From Francisella salimarina (lineage in GTDB: Bacteria > Pseudomonadota > Gammaproteobacteria > Francisellales > Francisellaceae), in the NCBI RefSeq assembly GCF_007923265.1, contig NZ_VOJA01000001.1, forward strand, positions 186,001 through 250,000: 64,000 bases of DNA. Direction: 5' to 3'. The position numbers and the translations under genes were made by a program. Of the stretch, positions 1 to 9,659 are shown piece by piece. Every line of letters starts with the position of its first letter. Within the stretch, counting starts at the first letter, position 1. Below the pieces are notes generated by a model. That model was not told the DNA's origin. It ran no database searches and saw nothing but the letters and a program-made list of their open reading frames with translations.

Positions 1-1211
1 TTTTCGAGATATGGCAACTTGCTGGTTGGCACAAAGTAGCTAGTTGGCTAAAAGATGATATTTCAGCTGGTAAGGCATTATCAAAAAATACTCTACCTAG
101 CTGGATTGATACTCTTGATATCGGTGTTTATCAAAATAATAAAGAGTTTAGCTTTAAGGATAAAACCCTAATATCTCGTGATAGCCTAGATGTTTATAAG
201 CGTCAACTATTCGCTGATAATATAGTTGAACATACTAGTACTTTAGCAACACAAACACTGTATGAAAATGATGGTGTCAAACTATGGCAAATTAATGACT
301 ATAACAATATAGGAATACTCTCATTTAAGAGCAAAATGTGTGCTATTGGCGATGATGTTTTAGATGGTATATCCGAGTCTATCAACTATGCTGAAGAAAA
401 TCTTGATGGTCTTGTTATTTGGCAAGAGCAAGATGTATTTTCGGTAGGTGCCAACTTAGAAGAATTTGGTATCAAATTTGCAATGAATGGCGAAGCTGCT
501 ATCGAAGAGGTAATCCGTAAAGGTCATAGAATTATCAGCAAAAAATTACGCTATAGCAAGATACCTGTTGTCGCAGCTGTTAAGGGCTTTGCTTTTGGTG
601 GTGGTTGTGAAACTATCTTGCATAGTGATGCTGCTGTTGCTGCGTATGAAAGCTATGTTGGTCTTGTTGAAGCCGCTGTAGGAATTATCCCTGGGTGGGG
701 CGGCTCAAAAGAAATGGCTATTAGAGCATCTCAAGCTCAAGATCACTGGAAAGACTTTGAGCGTCGTTATAAAAACCTTGCTCTTGCACAAGTGGCTAAA
801 AGTGCCTATGAAGCTAAAGAAATGGGCTTTTTACGCGATGATGACATAATCGTAATGAATACTAAAGAAATCCTACTTGTAGCAATTAAAAAAGCTCAAC
901 TTATGGCTCTAGCTGGTTATCAACCACCTCTGAAACAAAAAGTCCCTGTATTTGGTGAAACTGGTATCGCTACAATCAAAGCTTTATTAGTAAATATGCG
1001 TGATGGTAATCAAATATCTGAACATGATTATAAGATCGCAGTAAATTTAGCAGATACTATGTGTGGTGGTCAGATAGAAAAAGATACTGAAGTTTCGGAA
1101 GATTGGCTACTCGATAGAGAACTAATAAACTTCAAAGAACTTGCGATATCTGAGAAAACAGAAGCTAGAATGAAATATATGCTAGAAACTGGCAAACCAC
1201 TAAGAAATTAA
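1..1211 (+). CDS. fadB: 3-hydroxyacyl-CoA dehydrogenase / enoyl-CoA hydratase, C-terminal part (5' end outside window)
   Basis: This is the 3' end of a fused fatty-acid beta-oxidation enzyme. The reading frame is open from base 3, so the ATG at 336 is internal. The visible part is a crotonase (enoyl-CoA hydratase) domain. It has an oxyanion-hole-like stretch (VFSVGANLEEF), then GFAFGGGCE and VEAAVGIIPGWGG, which carry the two glutamates expected of a hydratase. Because the hydratase sits at the C-terminus, the protein has the FadN-like order (dehydrogenase first), the reverse of E. coli FadB; this is inferred because the N-terminal half is not visible. The thiolase gene follows after 12 bases, so the two are almost certainly co-transcribed. 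It acts in the cytoplasm, hydrating enoyl-CoA and oxidising the 3-hydroxyacyl-CoA product. The family call is firm; the gene symbol follows common usage. Confidence 0.88.
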   Translation, partial: FEIWQLAGWHKVASWLKDDISAGKALSKNTLPSWIDTLDIGVYQNNKEFSFKDKTLISRDSLDVYKRQLFADNIVEHTSTLATQTLYENDGVKLWQINDYNNIGILSFKSKMCAIGDDVLDGISESINYAEENLDGLVIWQEQDVFSVGANLEEFGIKFAMNGEAAIEEVIRKGHRIISKKLRYSKIPVVAAVKGFAFGGGCETILHSDAAVAAYESYVGLVEAAVGIIPGWGGSKEMAIRASQAQDHWKDFERRYKNLALAQVAKSAYEAKEMGFLRDDDIIVMNTKEILLVAIKKAQLMALAGYQPPLKQKVPVFGETGIATIKALLVNMRDGNQISEHDYKIAVNLADTMCGGQIEKDTEVSEDWLLDRELINFKELAISEKTEARMKYMLETGKPLRN

Positions 1212-1223
1212 GGAGTAATTGAC

Positions 1224-2411
1224 ATGAGTGAAAACGTATATATAGTCGCTGCAAAACGCTCTGCTGTTACAAAAGGTAAAAAAGGTGGTTTTGCAAAAAA
1301 ACGTCCTGATGAATTATTGGCGGATGTACTTAGAAGAACTGTCGCTGAAGCTAATATAAATCCTAACGATATAGAAGATATAGTTGTCGGCTGTGCGATG
1401 CCTGAAGCTGAACAAGGCTTAAATGTCGCAAGAATATCATCTCTTTTGGCAGGACTACCTAATAGTGTTCCTGCTTTTACAATCAATCGCTATTGTAGCT
1501 CTGGATTACAGTCAATTGCTATTGCAGCAAATGAGATTGCTCAAGGTAATATTGACGTTGCTATCGGTGCTGGTGTTGAAAGTATGAGTATGATTCCTTT
1601 TGGTGGTAACAAAATGTCTTTTAGTAAAGAAATCTTTGCTAAAGATGAAAATGTTGCAATAGCTTATGGAATGGGTATCACTGCTGAGATGGTTGCTAAA
1701 GATTGGAATGTATCACGACAAGACCAAGATGCTTTTGCTCTTGAGAGTCATCAAAAGGCTATCCATGCTATCGAGAGTGGTTATTTCAAAGATGAAATAC
1801 TGCCTATAGATGTTGATCACAATAAGCCAGATGAAGCTACTGGTGAGATCATTAATCATAAACAAACTATAACTGAAGATGAAGGTGCTCGAAAAGATAC
1901 CTCACTAGAGGCATTAGCTAAACTAAAACCTGCTTTTGCTAACGGTGGATCTGTGACTGCTGGTAATAGCTCACAGGTATCAGATGGTGCTGCAGCTGTG
2001 ATTTTAGTTAGTGAAAAATACCTAAAAGAGCACAACCTAAAACCTTTAGGTAAGTTTCTAGGGTTTGCTGTAGCTGGTGTTGATCCACGCATTATGGGTA
2101 TTGGCCCAATCAAAGCTATACCAAAAGTGCTCAAGCAAACTGGTTTAGATATCAATAATATTGACTGGATTGAACTAAATGAAGCTTTTGCAGCTCAGTC
2201 ACTAGCTGTGATTAATGATTTGAAACTTCATAAGAATAAAGTTAATCCTTGTGGTGGAGCTATTGCCTTAGGACATCCTCTTGGTGCAACTGGTACTGTA
2301 CTAACTGTCAAAGCGTTACATGGACTACAACGTACTGGTAAGAAATATGCTATGATTACGATGTGTATTGGTACTGGTATGGGTGCAGCTGGTATTATTG
2401 AAGCTTGTTAG
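1224..2411 (+). CDS. fadA: acetyl-CoA acyltransferase (3-ketoacyl-CoA thiolase)
   Basis: Thiolase of 395 residues, the usual length. It cleaves 3-ketoacyl-CoA with CoA in the last step of beta-oxidation. The nucleophilic cysteine is Cys91 in INRYCSSGLQS. The C-terminal catalytic residues are His351 in GHPLGATGT and Cys381 in MCIGTGMG, and NEAFAAQ is also present. All three catalytic residues are intact. An AAGGAG ribosome binding site at about 1209-1214 precedes the ATG. The gene lies 12 bases after the hydratase/dehydrogenase gene, the normal pairing for the beta-oxidation complex. A biosynthetic acetoacetyl-CoA thiolase cannot be excluded from sequence alone, but the context favours degradation. 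Confidence 0.95.
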   Translation: MSENVYIVAAKRSAVTKGKKGGFAKKRPDELLADVLRRTVAEANINPNDIEDIVVGCAMPEAEQGLNVARISSLLAGLPNSVPAFTINRYCSSGLQSIAIAANEIAQGNIDVAIGAGVESMSMIPFGGNKMSFSKEIFAKDENVAIAYGMGITAEMVAKDWNVSRQDQDAFALESHQKAIHAIESGYFKDEILPIDVDHNKPDEATGEIINHKQTITEDEGARKDTSLEALAKLKPAFANGGSVTAGNSSQVSDGAAAVILVSEKYLKEHNLKPLGKFLGFAVAGVDPRIMGIGPIKAIPKVLKQTGLDINNIDWIELNEAFAAQSLAVINDLKLHKNKVNPCGGAIALGHPLGATGTVLTVKALHGLQRTGKKYAMITMCIGTGMGAAGIIEAC

Positions 2412-2468
2412 CAGCCAATAATCCTGAACATTATAAAAATAACTAAATATCCAATAGGTTAAACTAAA

Positions 2469-2957
2469 ATGATAAATTTAGATAATTATAAACCAATTGA
2501 TTTTCCATGGAGTTTCACTTGCTTTAGTGACATAGCCAAGAATCCTCTTGGTGTGAAGTTACCTTTGTATCATATTGGCGAACATATGTATACAAAGTTC
2601 AAATGTCTACCAAATCATGTCGGTTGGGATAATGTTATTCATGGTGGTATTATCGCACTTATATGCGATGATATTCTTGGCAAACATGTTTTAAGTATTA
2701 GTAAGTCATTTTGTATGACCCGCAACTTAAATATCAAATACTTAAAACCAACCTATAGTAAAGTAGCACATATTTTCAAAACCACCGTAATTCGTAAAGG
2801 TCGTACTACCGTGTGGATAAAAGTTGATATCTTCAATGAAAAAGGTGATCTATGTGCTTATGCTGATGCAGACTTTGCACTCTTAGAAGAGCATCATGCA
2901 AAACAAAAAGATATCGCAAGCTATAAGCTTGATGATTTAGTAGCACATCTTAAATAA
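2469..2957 (+). CDS. hotdog-fold acyl-CoA thioesterase, PaaI-like
   Basis: Protein of 162 residues with the PaaI/YbgC-type hotdog signature HGGIIALICDDILG, which begins the long central helix. The beta strands that follow (RNLNIKYLKP and RKGRTTVWIKVDIF) are typical of the family. It probably hydrolyses an acyl-CoA in the cytoplasm; the substrate cannot be read from the sequence. It sits 57 bases after fadA on the same strand, so it may belong to the same transcript and release CoA from dead-end intermediates. Its 3' end overlaps the convergent MFS gene by 8 bases. Confidence 0.75.
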   Translation: MINLDNYKPIDFPWSFTCFSDIAKNPLGVKLPLYHIGEHMYTKFKCLPNHVGWDNVIHGGIIALICDDILGKHVLSISKSFCMTRNLNIKYLKPTYSKVAHIFKTTVIRKGRTTVWIKVDIFNEKGDLCAYADADFALLEEHHAKQKDIASYKLDDLVAHLK

Positions 2958-4230
2958 GCTCTTTATTTGTCATTTCTGGCAAAAATTTATACACAATAAA
3001 TATAAATGCAACAATACACGCTCCCATAAAATATAATACAGGAGCATAACCATAATTATGAGTAAGATCTAAGAATCTCGAGATAAACATACTTTCTATT
3101 AATGCTTTTGAAACAAGAGCTACAGATATCCCTATACCACGTATATGTACAGGTAAAACTTCCGATAATACCAACCATATACACACTCCAGGACCTACAG
3201 CTCCTCCGAATACAACAATAATCAACATCAGAAGACCTAAATTATTATACCCAGCTGTTATACAAAAGATCATTGTAAATATAGATACAAATGAAATTAA
3301 TAACCCACTAATAATAAGTTTTCTTCGACCAATAACATCGACAAGGAACAAGCCAAATACAGTAGCTATAAGATTGACTAATGTCATTGCTGTACCATAA
3401 TAAGTAGCATCACAATTACTACAACTACTGAGTTGACCAAACATAGTAGGACCATAACTTATAAAGACATTAATACCAACAAAGCCATTTAAAACTGCCA
3501 TTAAACTAATCAGTATTACAGATAAATAGTATTTTTGTTTGATAACAATTTTAATAAACTCAACAAAACCTGTTTTATTTTTTTCGGTTAATGAATGCTG
3601 AACTTTGAGAGCTAATTGCTCACTAATAGTTAGTGCCTGTTCATTTCTACCCTTTAAAATTAACCAAGATGGTGAAAATGGTGCTATTAAGCTAGTGATG
3701 AAAAGTAAAATTGAAAAAGGGATAGCGCAAGCAAATATCAGTCTCCAACCAAAACTTGCGACAAATAAGCTTGCAAAAAAGTTAGCCAAAAAAATTCCAG
3801 AAACTAGTGATAATTGAAATATAGCCATCGCCCTACCTCTAAACTTAGCTACACTAGTTTCAGAAATATAAACAGGAATTACCGTCAACAAGAACCCAAT
3901 CGACACTCCCTGTAGAAGTCTTGATAGCATCAAAGTTGTATAAGTATTAGATATCATCATCAATATCATTGATACTGTAAATAGAAATGCTCCAAAAGCC
4001 AAAATATTTTTTCTACTAAAGATATCCATTAATGGTCCTGATATTAGTTTGGATAGCAAAGCTCCAAAAAAGACAATACCAGCTATCTCAGATAGTTGTG
4101 TAAGGTTAAGAGATAACTCCTCTTTAATAACAGGTAATGTCCCTGATATCACTCCAATATCAAAGCCAGAGCATACACCTGTCAAAACTATCAAAGTTAT
4201 AACGATTTTTTGGTATTTAGTTACTAACAT
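2950..4230 (-). CDS. MFS sugar-proton symporter (sugar porter family)
   Basis: Integral membrane transporter with about 12 predicted helices. The sugar-porter hallmark is clear: SRLLQGVSIGFLLTVIPVYI followed by SETSVAKFRGR, and VDVIGRRKLI at the start of the second half. These are the PROSITE sugar-transport motifs found in AraE/XylE/GalP-type proteins. A longer frame begins at 4269, but the ATG at 4230 (MLVTKYQK) has an AGAGGG ribosome binding site a few bases upstream and gives a normal length of 426 residues, so I chose it. The substrate is unknown. It is convergent with the thioesterase gene and is probably monocistronic. Confidence 0.85.
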   Translation of the reverse strand: MLVTKYQKIVITLIVLTGVCSGFDIGVISGTLPVIKEELSLNLTQLSEIAGIVFFGALLSKLISGPLMDIFSRKNILAFGAFLFTVSMILMMISNTYTTLMLSRLLQGVSIGFLLTVIPVYISETSVAKFRGRAMAIFQLSLVSGIFLANFFASLFVASFGWRLIFACAIPFSILLFITSLIAPFSPSWLILKGRNEQALTISEQLALKVQHSLTEKNKTGFVEFIKIVIKQKYYLSVILISLMAVLNGFVGINVFISYGPTMFGQLSSCSNCDATYYGTAMTLVNLIATVFGLFLVDVIGRRKLIISGLLISFVSIFTMIFCITAGYNNLGLLMLIIVVFGGAVGPGVCIWLVLSEVLPVHIRGIGISVALVSKALIESMFISRFLDLTHNYGYAPVLYFMGACIVAFIFIVYKFLPEMTNKELI

Positions 4231-4386
4231 TAGACCCTCTTTATAAAATATATAATAAATACTCAACAACTAAGCAATAAACATATAACTATAAAGATAT
4301 ACTAAATAGAACTAAAGTTTTATAAGAAATTATAGAAAAAAGTAATTTATTTAAGAATCAAATCTCATATAGAAATTATTCAATGA

Positions 4387-4614
4387 TTAGCTTTTTAGGG
4401 CTTTGTAGATAGTATCTTTGATTTCTAGTCTTTGTTTTTTTAGCTCTTCTAATTGCATATCTTCAAACATGCCTGAACTTTCAAGGTTATATATTTTCTT
4501 ATCTAGATCTTCATACTTTTTCATTTGATTACTAATATGATGATCTTCTTTAACATTATGAAGTTGATCTCTTAACTCAGGGAATTCTTTAACTAATGGA
4601 TGATGCTCTAACAT
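4387..4614 (-). CDS. small YdcH-like protein (DUF465)
   Basis: Short charged protein of 75 residues, almost entirely helical. It starts MLEHHPLVKEFPELRDQL, the usual start of YdcH/DUF465 proteins (EHHPL.KEFPE..D.I), and continues as a coiled coil with KYEDLDKKIYNLE and LKKQRLEIKDTIY. An AGGAG ribosome binding site lies upstream of the ATG. Function is not known for this family. It stands alone between the MFS gene and nadV. The gap of 117-156 bases to the MFS gene is very AT-rich and holds nothing I can name. Confidence 0.8.
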   Translation of the reverse strand: MLEHHPLVKEFPELRDQLHNVKEDHHISNQMKKYEDLDKKIYNLESSGMFEDMQLEELKKQRLEIKDTIYKALKS

Positions 4615-4702
4615 TGTAGATACTCCTTATCTTTATTGATTAATTAAATTAACTGCATACAGATACAGCAATAGATACAAATAAATTACATTTATACCTA
4701 AC

Positions 4703-6115
4703 TTAAGTATATTTTCTCACATCTGACAAGGATTGTTCAAATTTAATTTGTCCATTCTCATAATAAGTCTCAAGAATTGAGTCGCTATGATAATCTCCTA
4801 TTGCATACTGATCATCTAGAACTATTGTCTGATAACTACCTTTAGCATTTTTAATCAAATCTAGACGTCCTTGTTTAGATTTCTTTGTAGGATCTGTGAT
4901 AGGCTCTTTTTTAACTCCAATTAAAGAATCCCCTCGTTTGATTGCTGAGCATTTAATAGCAAACTTGAAACTATCTCTATTTATAGATGATTCATGATTT
5001 CCTTGTAGCAATGCTCCACCCATACCAAAAGCTATATTCTCAGCAGAAAACCCGTTTTTTTTCATCGCTGATAGTATGCTCTTTGCTAAACTAAGACTCA
5101 CTCCATCACCTTGTATCAAAGCTACCCTTTGTAGAACTTTATATCCCTTAGCATTTACATTACTACCATAAGCCTTTTCTAATTCATTAAGCGCATATAA
5201 AATATTATCTATAGCATCTCCCGAATCTGGTCTAATTACCAAGTTTGCTTTTTTAGCTTTGACCTTATCTTTTAAATCAATCCAAGTTTGTATTGCTTGT
5301 TTAAAATCCCAACTATCAGAAACACAAGCATAGAAAACACTATTATCTCCAAATTGCTCAACCATATTTTCAAAGGCTTGGCGCTCACACTCAGAACCAA
5401 TACCCCAGCTAGTCATTGTTGAGTGCTCACTTGCAGGAATCGAATAACCTGCTATATCTTCATGATAATACTCTTTACAAATTTGTAATGCTGCCAAAGT
5501 GTCTGTTCCTAGAAAATTAGTCAGATGTGCCGCTCCACCAATCCCTGCTGACTCTTCTGATGAAACACCTCTATAGCCAAAATCATGAAGCATAAATTCT
5601 AGCTTATCGAGATTATCTGCGGTTTCTAGAAGATACTCTTTGATTAGTTTTTTGATATTAAAACTGATTGTTGCAACTGTTGTTGGATACCACACTTTTA
5701 AAAGTAGTGTCTCTAGTAATCCAGGCAACCAAAATAACTCTGGATCAGTACTTTCTATAGTCATCAATACATTATGTAAAGGTACTAAACTTCCTTCTCT
5801 AACAGCACGAATCCTAACTGGTAAATAACCATTATATTTTTTTAGGACTTTCTCAAAGCCTTCTCGATAAAATACCAAACCATGAGCTTTTAGAATTTCT
5901 TCAGCTTCATCTATCATTTCTGGTGTAATTGGCTGAGATAAGTATTTCTTGATGTAATACTGTAAGCCAAAAAATCTAGTATGCGCCCCTAAATCACTAT
6001 TTACAGTACCACGACTTTCTAAATAAAAGTGAAGATAGTTAGCATCATTAGGATATTGATAAGGATGAGAATGTTTATAACTATCAGTCATTAATAAAAG
6101 GTTGTTTCTATGCAT
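4703..6115 (-). CDS. nadV: nicotinamide phosphoribosyltransferase
   Basis: NAMPT/NadV family, 470 residues. It makes NMN from nicotinamide and PRPP, which feeds NAD synthesis without going through nicotinate. Family segments in order are LLLMTDSYKHSHPYQYPN at the N-terminus, LHDFGYRGVSSEESAGIGGA, SIPASEHSTMTSWG, the PRPP/phosphate-binding IRPDSGDAIDN, VALIQGDGVS, and FGMGGALLQ. The start is uncertain because no clear ribosome binding site precedes the ATG at 6115, but the following residues align with the family N-terminus. It lies 57 bases downstream of the arginase gene on the same strand. In Francisella, NMN is known to be converted to NAD through an NMN synthetase route, so NadV fits that pathway. 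Confidence 0.92.
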   Translation of the reverse strand: MHRNNLLLMTDSYKHSHPYQYPNDANYLHFYLESRGTVNSDLGAHTRFFGLQYYIKKYLSQPITPEMIDEAEEILKAHGLVFYREGFEKVLKKYNGYLPVRIRAVREGSLVPLHNVLMTIESTDPELFWLPGLLETLLLKVWYPTTVATISFNIKKLIKEYLLETADNLDKLEFMLHDFGYRGVSSEESAGIGGAAHLTNFLGTDTLAALQICKEYYHEDIAGYSIPASEHSTMTSWGIGSECERQAFENMVEQFGDNSVFYACVSDSWDFKQAIQTWIDLKDKVKAKKANLVIRPDSGDAIDNILYALNELEKAYGSNVNAKGYKVLQRVALIQGDGVSLSLAKSILSAMKKNGFSAENIAFGMGGALLQGNHESSINRDSFKFAIKCSAIKRGDSLIGVKKEPITDPTKKSKQGRLDLIKNAKGSYQTIVLDDQYAIGDYHSDSILETYYENGQIKFEQSLSDVRKYT

Positions 6116-6172
6116 CAGATATATATAAAGAGAAACTTGTAAGATAATGTTATCAAATGTTGTAAAGATAAA

Positions 6173-7042
6173 CTATTTTTGAGTTAGATTTTTTATACTG
6201 CCTTCAACTAATCTTATTAGTTTTGACATATATTTAAGAGAGATTTCTGTTTTATCAATCAGGGGATTATATTCTGCCACTTCAAAACATACCAAACTAT
6301 TAAAATTAATTTTTTCAATAGTCTTGTAAAAAACCTGAGGGTCAATACCATTTTCAACTGGAGTTCCTACAGCGTCAAGATTAGTAGGATCTAAACCATC
6401 TAAATCAAAACTAATCCCGACATTACCCTCTGTAATCTTCTCAAGACGTTCAAATTCTTGTGAAAATAACTCTTCAAAGTTTCTATCGGTTAAATCACTT
6501 TGATAATAAACCTTAACTCCTAATTTTTCCAAAAAGTCTCTTTCTGGCTTTTCATAAGAACGAATTCCAAAGAAAACAATATTCTCAGGCTTTAACTTTG
6601 GATTATCATTTAGTACTTTTGTTAATTCCTCATGCCCATATCCTAAAAGATGTGCTACAGGCATACCATGTATATTACCAGTCTCAGAAGTTTCTGGCCT
6701 ATGGCTATCCATATGCGCATCAATCCAAATCAAACCAAGTTCTTTTTTCTGATCTTTAAGGTAGTCATAAACTCCACTCCATGTACCTATTGCACATGAG
6801 TGGTCTCCTCCAAGAGCCAAAGGAAACTTACCTTCTTTAAGAATCTCAGATACCGCCTGAGCAACCTTAGTAAAATACTTACCCATAGTTGGTACTTCAG
6901 CTCTTCCACCAATGTAGTTGATAATTTGGGCATCTATACGTCTATCTCTTAGTTCATTCAACAAAGCGTATGGTGCTCTTCCACAACCAATTTCTCTACC
7001 AGCATTACCAATAGCTATTCCTACAGCTTCTACTTTTTTCAT
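6173..7042 (-). CDS. rocF: arginase (ureohydrolase family)
   Basis: Ureohydrolase of 289 residues. The binuclear manganese ligands are present: GGDHS with His81, IDAHMD with Asp108, His110 and Asp112, and SFDLDGLDP further on. Substrate-pocket sequence after DAHMD (SHRPETSETGNIHG) is arginase-like. It hydrolyses L-arginine to L-ornithine and urea. The ornithine cyclodeaminase gene is 15 bases upstream on the same strand, so the pair makes an arginine-to-proline route, which argues for arginase rather than agmatinase. No urease genes are in view, so the fate of the urea is not shown here. Confidence 0.88.
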   Translation of the reverse strand: MKKVEAVGIAIGNAGREIGCGRAPYALLNELRDRRIDAQIINYIGGRAEVPTMGKYFTKVAQAVSEILKEGKFPLALGGDHSCAIGTWSGVYDYLKDQKKELGLIWIDAHMDSHRPETSETGNIHGMPVAHLLGYGHEELTKVLNDNPKLKPENIVFFGIRSYEKPERDFLEKLGVKVYYQSDLTDRNFEELFSQEFERLEKITEGNVGISFDLDGLDPTNLDAVGTPVENGIDPQVFYKTIEKINFNSLVCFEVAEYNPLIDKTEISLKYMSKLIRLVEGSIKNLTQK

Positions 7043-7057
7043 CTTATTACTCCAATA

Positions 7058-8074
7058 CTATAATACTGAAAATAAATTTTTAGGATCTTTAATTGGCGGT
7101 ACCATATCCATTTGGCTACCAATATCATACTTCTCAGCTAAATCTAAAGTAAGACGAAGTGCTGAGAAATCCTCAACAGCAAAACCTACTGAATCATAGA
7201 TGGTAATTTCTTTATCATTTTCACGACCTTTTTTCTTACCAGTTAAAATTTCCCATACTTCAGCATGTAAAACCTGTTCAACTTCTTGTGGTGATAAATT
7301 CTGGATTTCTCCCTCAATCATTGATTGTTCTTTGTATTCAACAACTACTTTACCTCTAAAAAGAATATCCATATCAAGCTCAGTCTTACCAGGACAATCC
7401 CCACCTAAACCACTTATATGTGCACCTTCTTTAACCCAATCATTTTCAATAACAATTGCATGAAGTTTACAAGCCGTACATACGACGATGATGTCTGCAC
7501 CCTCACAAGCTTCTTTAGCACTATCACAAGCGATAAATTCAAGATCAACACCTTTCATATTGTTAGCATATTTTTTCATCGCTTCTGGATCTGTGTCAAA
7601 ATATCTTACTGTTTTAATAGGTCTGATTAATTTATGAGCTAAAGTTTGAAATTCACTTTGAGCACCTGTACCTATTAGCGTCATAGTCTTACTATCTTTA
7701 CGTGCTAAATAATCTGTTGCTAAGACAGTCGCAGCAGCAGTTCTTAGAGCAGTAAGAACAGTCATTTCAGATATAAGTAATGGATAACCATGTTTAATCT
7801 CATTTAATTGACCTGTAGCTACAACTGTTTGCTTACCTTCAAACGGATTTGCAGGATGCCCATTTACACATTTATATGTAAATAGTTTATTATCAGCAGT
7901 TGGCATAAGTTCCAGAACACCTCCCGGAACATGAGCTGCATATCTTGGTGATTTATCAAACTCTTGCCATCTTATAAAGTCTTGTTTTGTATATTCAACT
8001 AGGTCTTTAATAAAATTATCAAAGCCGTGCTTCTGCACTATTTTTGCCATATCTTGAACTGATAAGATTCTCAT
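7058..8074 (-). CDS. ornithine cyclodeaminase / mu-crystallin family
   Basis: Rossmann-fold enzyme of 338 residues. It converts L-ornithine to L-proline and ammonia with bound NAD+. The nucleotide-binding site is TLIGTGAQSEFQTLAH near residue 140, followed by the acidic residue of RYFDTD. LTALRTAAATVLATDYLARK before it is also characteristic. The N-terminus MRILSVQDMAKIV and a GGAG ribosome binding site support the start. It leads an operon with arginase. The other members of this superfamily (alanine dehydrogenase, ketimine reductase) are possible but the arginase neighbour favours ornithine. The 192-base gap upstream (8075-8266) is AT-rich and holds its promoter, which I could not resolve. 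Confidence 0.85.
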   Translation of the reverse strand: MRILSVQDMAKIVQKHGFDNFIKDLVEYTKQDFIRWQEFDKSPRYAAHVPGGVLELMPTADNKLFTYKCVNGHPANPFEGKQTVVATGQLNEIKHGYPLLISEMTVLTALRTAAATVLATDYLARKDSKTMTLIGTGAQSEFQTLAHKLIRPIKTVRYFDTDPEAMKKYANNMKGVDLEFIACDSAKEACEGADIIVVCTACKLHAIVIENDWVKEGAHISGLGGDCPGKTELDMDILFRGKVVVEYKEQSMIEGEIQNLSPQEVEQVLHAEVWEILTGKKKGRENDKEITIYDSVGFAVEDFSALRLTLDLAEKYDIGSQMDMVPPIKDPKNLFSVL

Positions 8075-8266
8075 ATCTTCTCCAATTTACTATTAAATAG
8101 CTTTATTTTAAAAAAATTTAACCTTTTAAATATATTCTCAAGAATAGGATTAATCAATAGAAACTTATGCAATTATTTATTTCTCGACAGAATGTATTAT
8201 TACAACTAAAAAATACTTTTGAGCATTTTTAAAAGATTAATTTTCAAAACTTATTTACAATCAATG

Positions 8267-9658
8267 TTATAAAATTTCGTTTAATAATATCCTTTGATAG
8301 CAACCTTCACTAGTTAACCATACCAAAGTTATTTTTTGAGGCATAATAGTTACAGTTGTATCTTTATTATTAATTTTGAGCGTATATTCACCTTGGCTTA
8401 AATTCTTAGAGAATAAATCAACATTTTTGGGCAAAAGATTCCAACTTCTGAGATCTGCTTGGGTTGTCGCCATATTATACACCGAAGTTCCAATTGCTGC
8501 CAATGCTGCATAGTCACCTGATGATCTAATAGCCGCCACAGAAATAGCTGTTTTTGTAACCAGACGCAAAACCTCTCTAGTTACAATCGCAGGATATTGA
8601 TCTGATAATGACTTAGCTGCCATTGCAGTTGTATCAACCAATAATGCAGTTTTGCCTTTATCAATAATCTTATTATCTTTTAAGATTTGCACATCGGCAT
8701 TAGATGTCAACCTATAAGAGCCATAGTATGGTAACGAAATTTTTTGAACTCCAGCTTGTTGGAAAAATATCACGATTGGTATATCAAATTTTTTAATAGG
8801 CTCTACCCAACCACTCTCATATATTACAACAAGTTTACCTTGCCCTTGTGGATAGATATTATGACCAGTGTCAAAAGCGTTCTTAATTTCGTCATAGTCT
8901 TCTCTAACATATGGATTATTTGGAACAACCCTTAGAGCATTACTCATTGATAAGTTAGCATTATTTAGATCGGTATCGTATGACTGATATATCAAAGCCT
9001 CTAGATAATATCCAAAAGCATTTTCATAAGAGTTTTTTACCCTATCAGCTATACTCACTAACTGTCTATATTGTTTTGAACTAGATATATTTGATGAAAC
9101 CTGTCTAGAATTAACATGATTAAATTCTTCATACCTGGTTTTATTTGTCTGAGCAGCTAAATCTTTTGCTTCATAAGTGGCATATTGTGCATATGATAAG
9201 TTACGAATACTGACAGCAGCATTTTCTAAGTCATGCTGTTTTAAGTAGTTTAGTGCTTGATAAGCATATAAAAAAGTAATTTCATAATCAGATATATAGT
9301 AATATCTCTCTTTATCGCTTAAAAGAGTAGCTTGAGTATTTTTAAGTATATTCCTAACTCTTATTTTTGCTTCTGCTTCTGACTTTGCAACATAATCCGT
9401 TGCCTTGGTATATTTAGCTTGTGATAGTTCAGTTTTACCAAGTAGCTGATCAAAACGTCCTGTTTCTAAGAAACCGATAGAAGCATTAACACCATCACCA
9501 CTAAAAGCATTGTCAAATTTAGTTTCAATAGGCTTATATCTGCATGTTTCAATAGCATCTTTGGCAGTTTCTACCTTATCAGGATGGCTACCACTGAATG
9601 TCGCACAGCTAGAAATTATTAAGCATACAATAGATAACAAACAGACTTTAACTTTCAT
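8267..9658 (-). CDS. outer-membrane-type lipoprotein, COG3014-like
   Basis: Exported protein of 463 residues with a type II signal peptide; the lipobox is IISSC with the lipidated cysteine at residue 18. The longer frame from 9715 is rejected because the ATG at 9658 begins the signal sequence and lies one base after the stop of the preceding gene. The body is helical and repeat-like (TPR-type pattern around YAYQALNYLKQHDLENAAVS and SYENAFGYYLEALIYQSYD), then a beta-rich C-terminal half. It resembles COG3014 lipoproteins. Function is unknown. It is the last gene of the LpoB-like/CsgG-like operon, which points to an outer-membrane complex (inference). Confidence 0.72.
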   Translation of the reverse strand: MKVKVCLLSIVCLIISSCATFSGSHPDKVETAKDAIETCRYKPIETKFDNAFSGDGVNASIGFLETGRFDQLLGKTELSQAKYTKATDYVAKSEAEAKIRVRNILKNTQATLLSDKERYYYISDYEITFLYAYQALNYLKQHDLENAAVSIRNLSYAQYATYEAKDLAAQTNKTRYEEFNHVNSRQVSSNISSSKQYRQLVSIADRVKNSYENAFGYYLEALIYQSYDTDLNNANLSMSNALRVVPNNPYVREDYDEIKNAFDTGHNIYPQGQGKLVVIYESGWVEPIKKFDIPIVIFFQQAGVQKISLPYYGSYRLTSNADVQILKDNKIIDKGKTALLVDTTAMAAKSLSDQYPAIVTREVLRLVTKTAISVAAIRSSGDYAALAAIGTSVYNMATTQADLRSWNLLPKNVDLFSKNLSQGEYTLKINNKDTTVTIMPQKITLVWLTSEGCYQRILLNEIL

Positions 9659-9659
9659 A

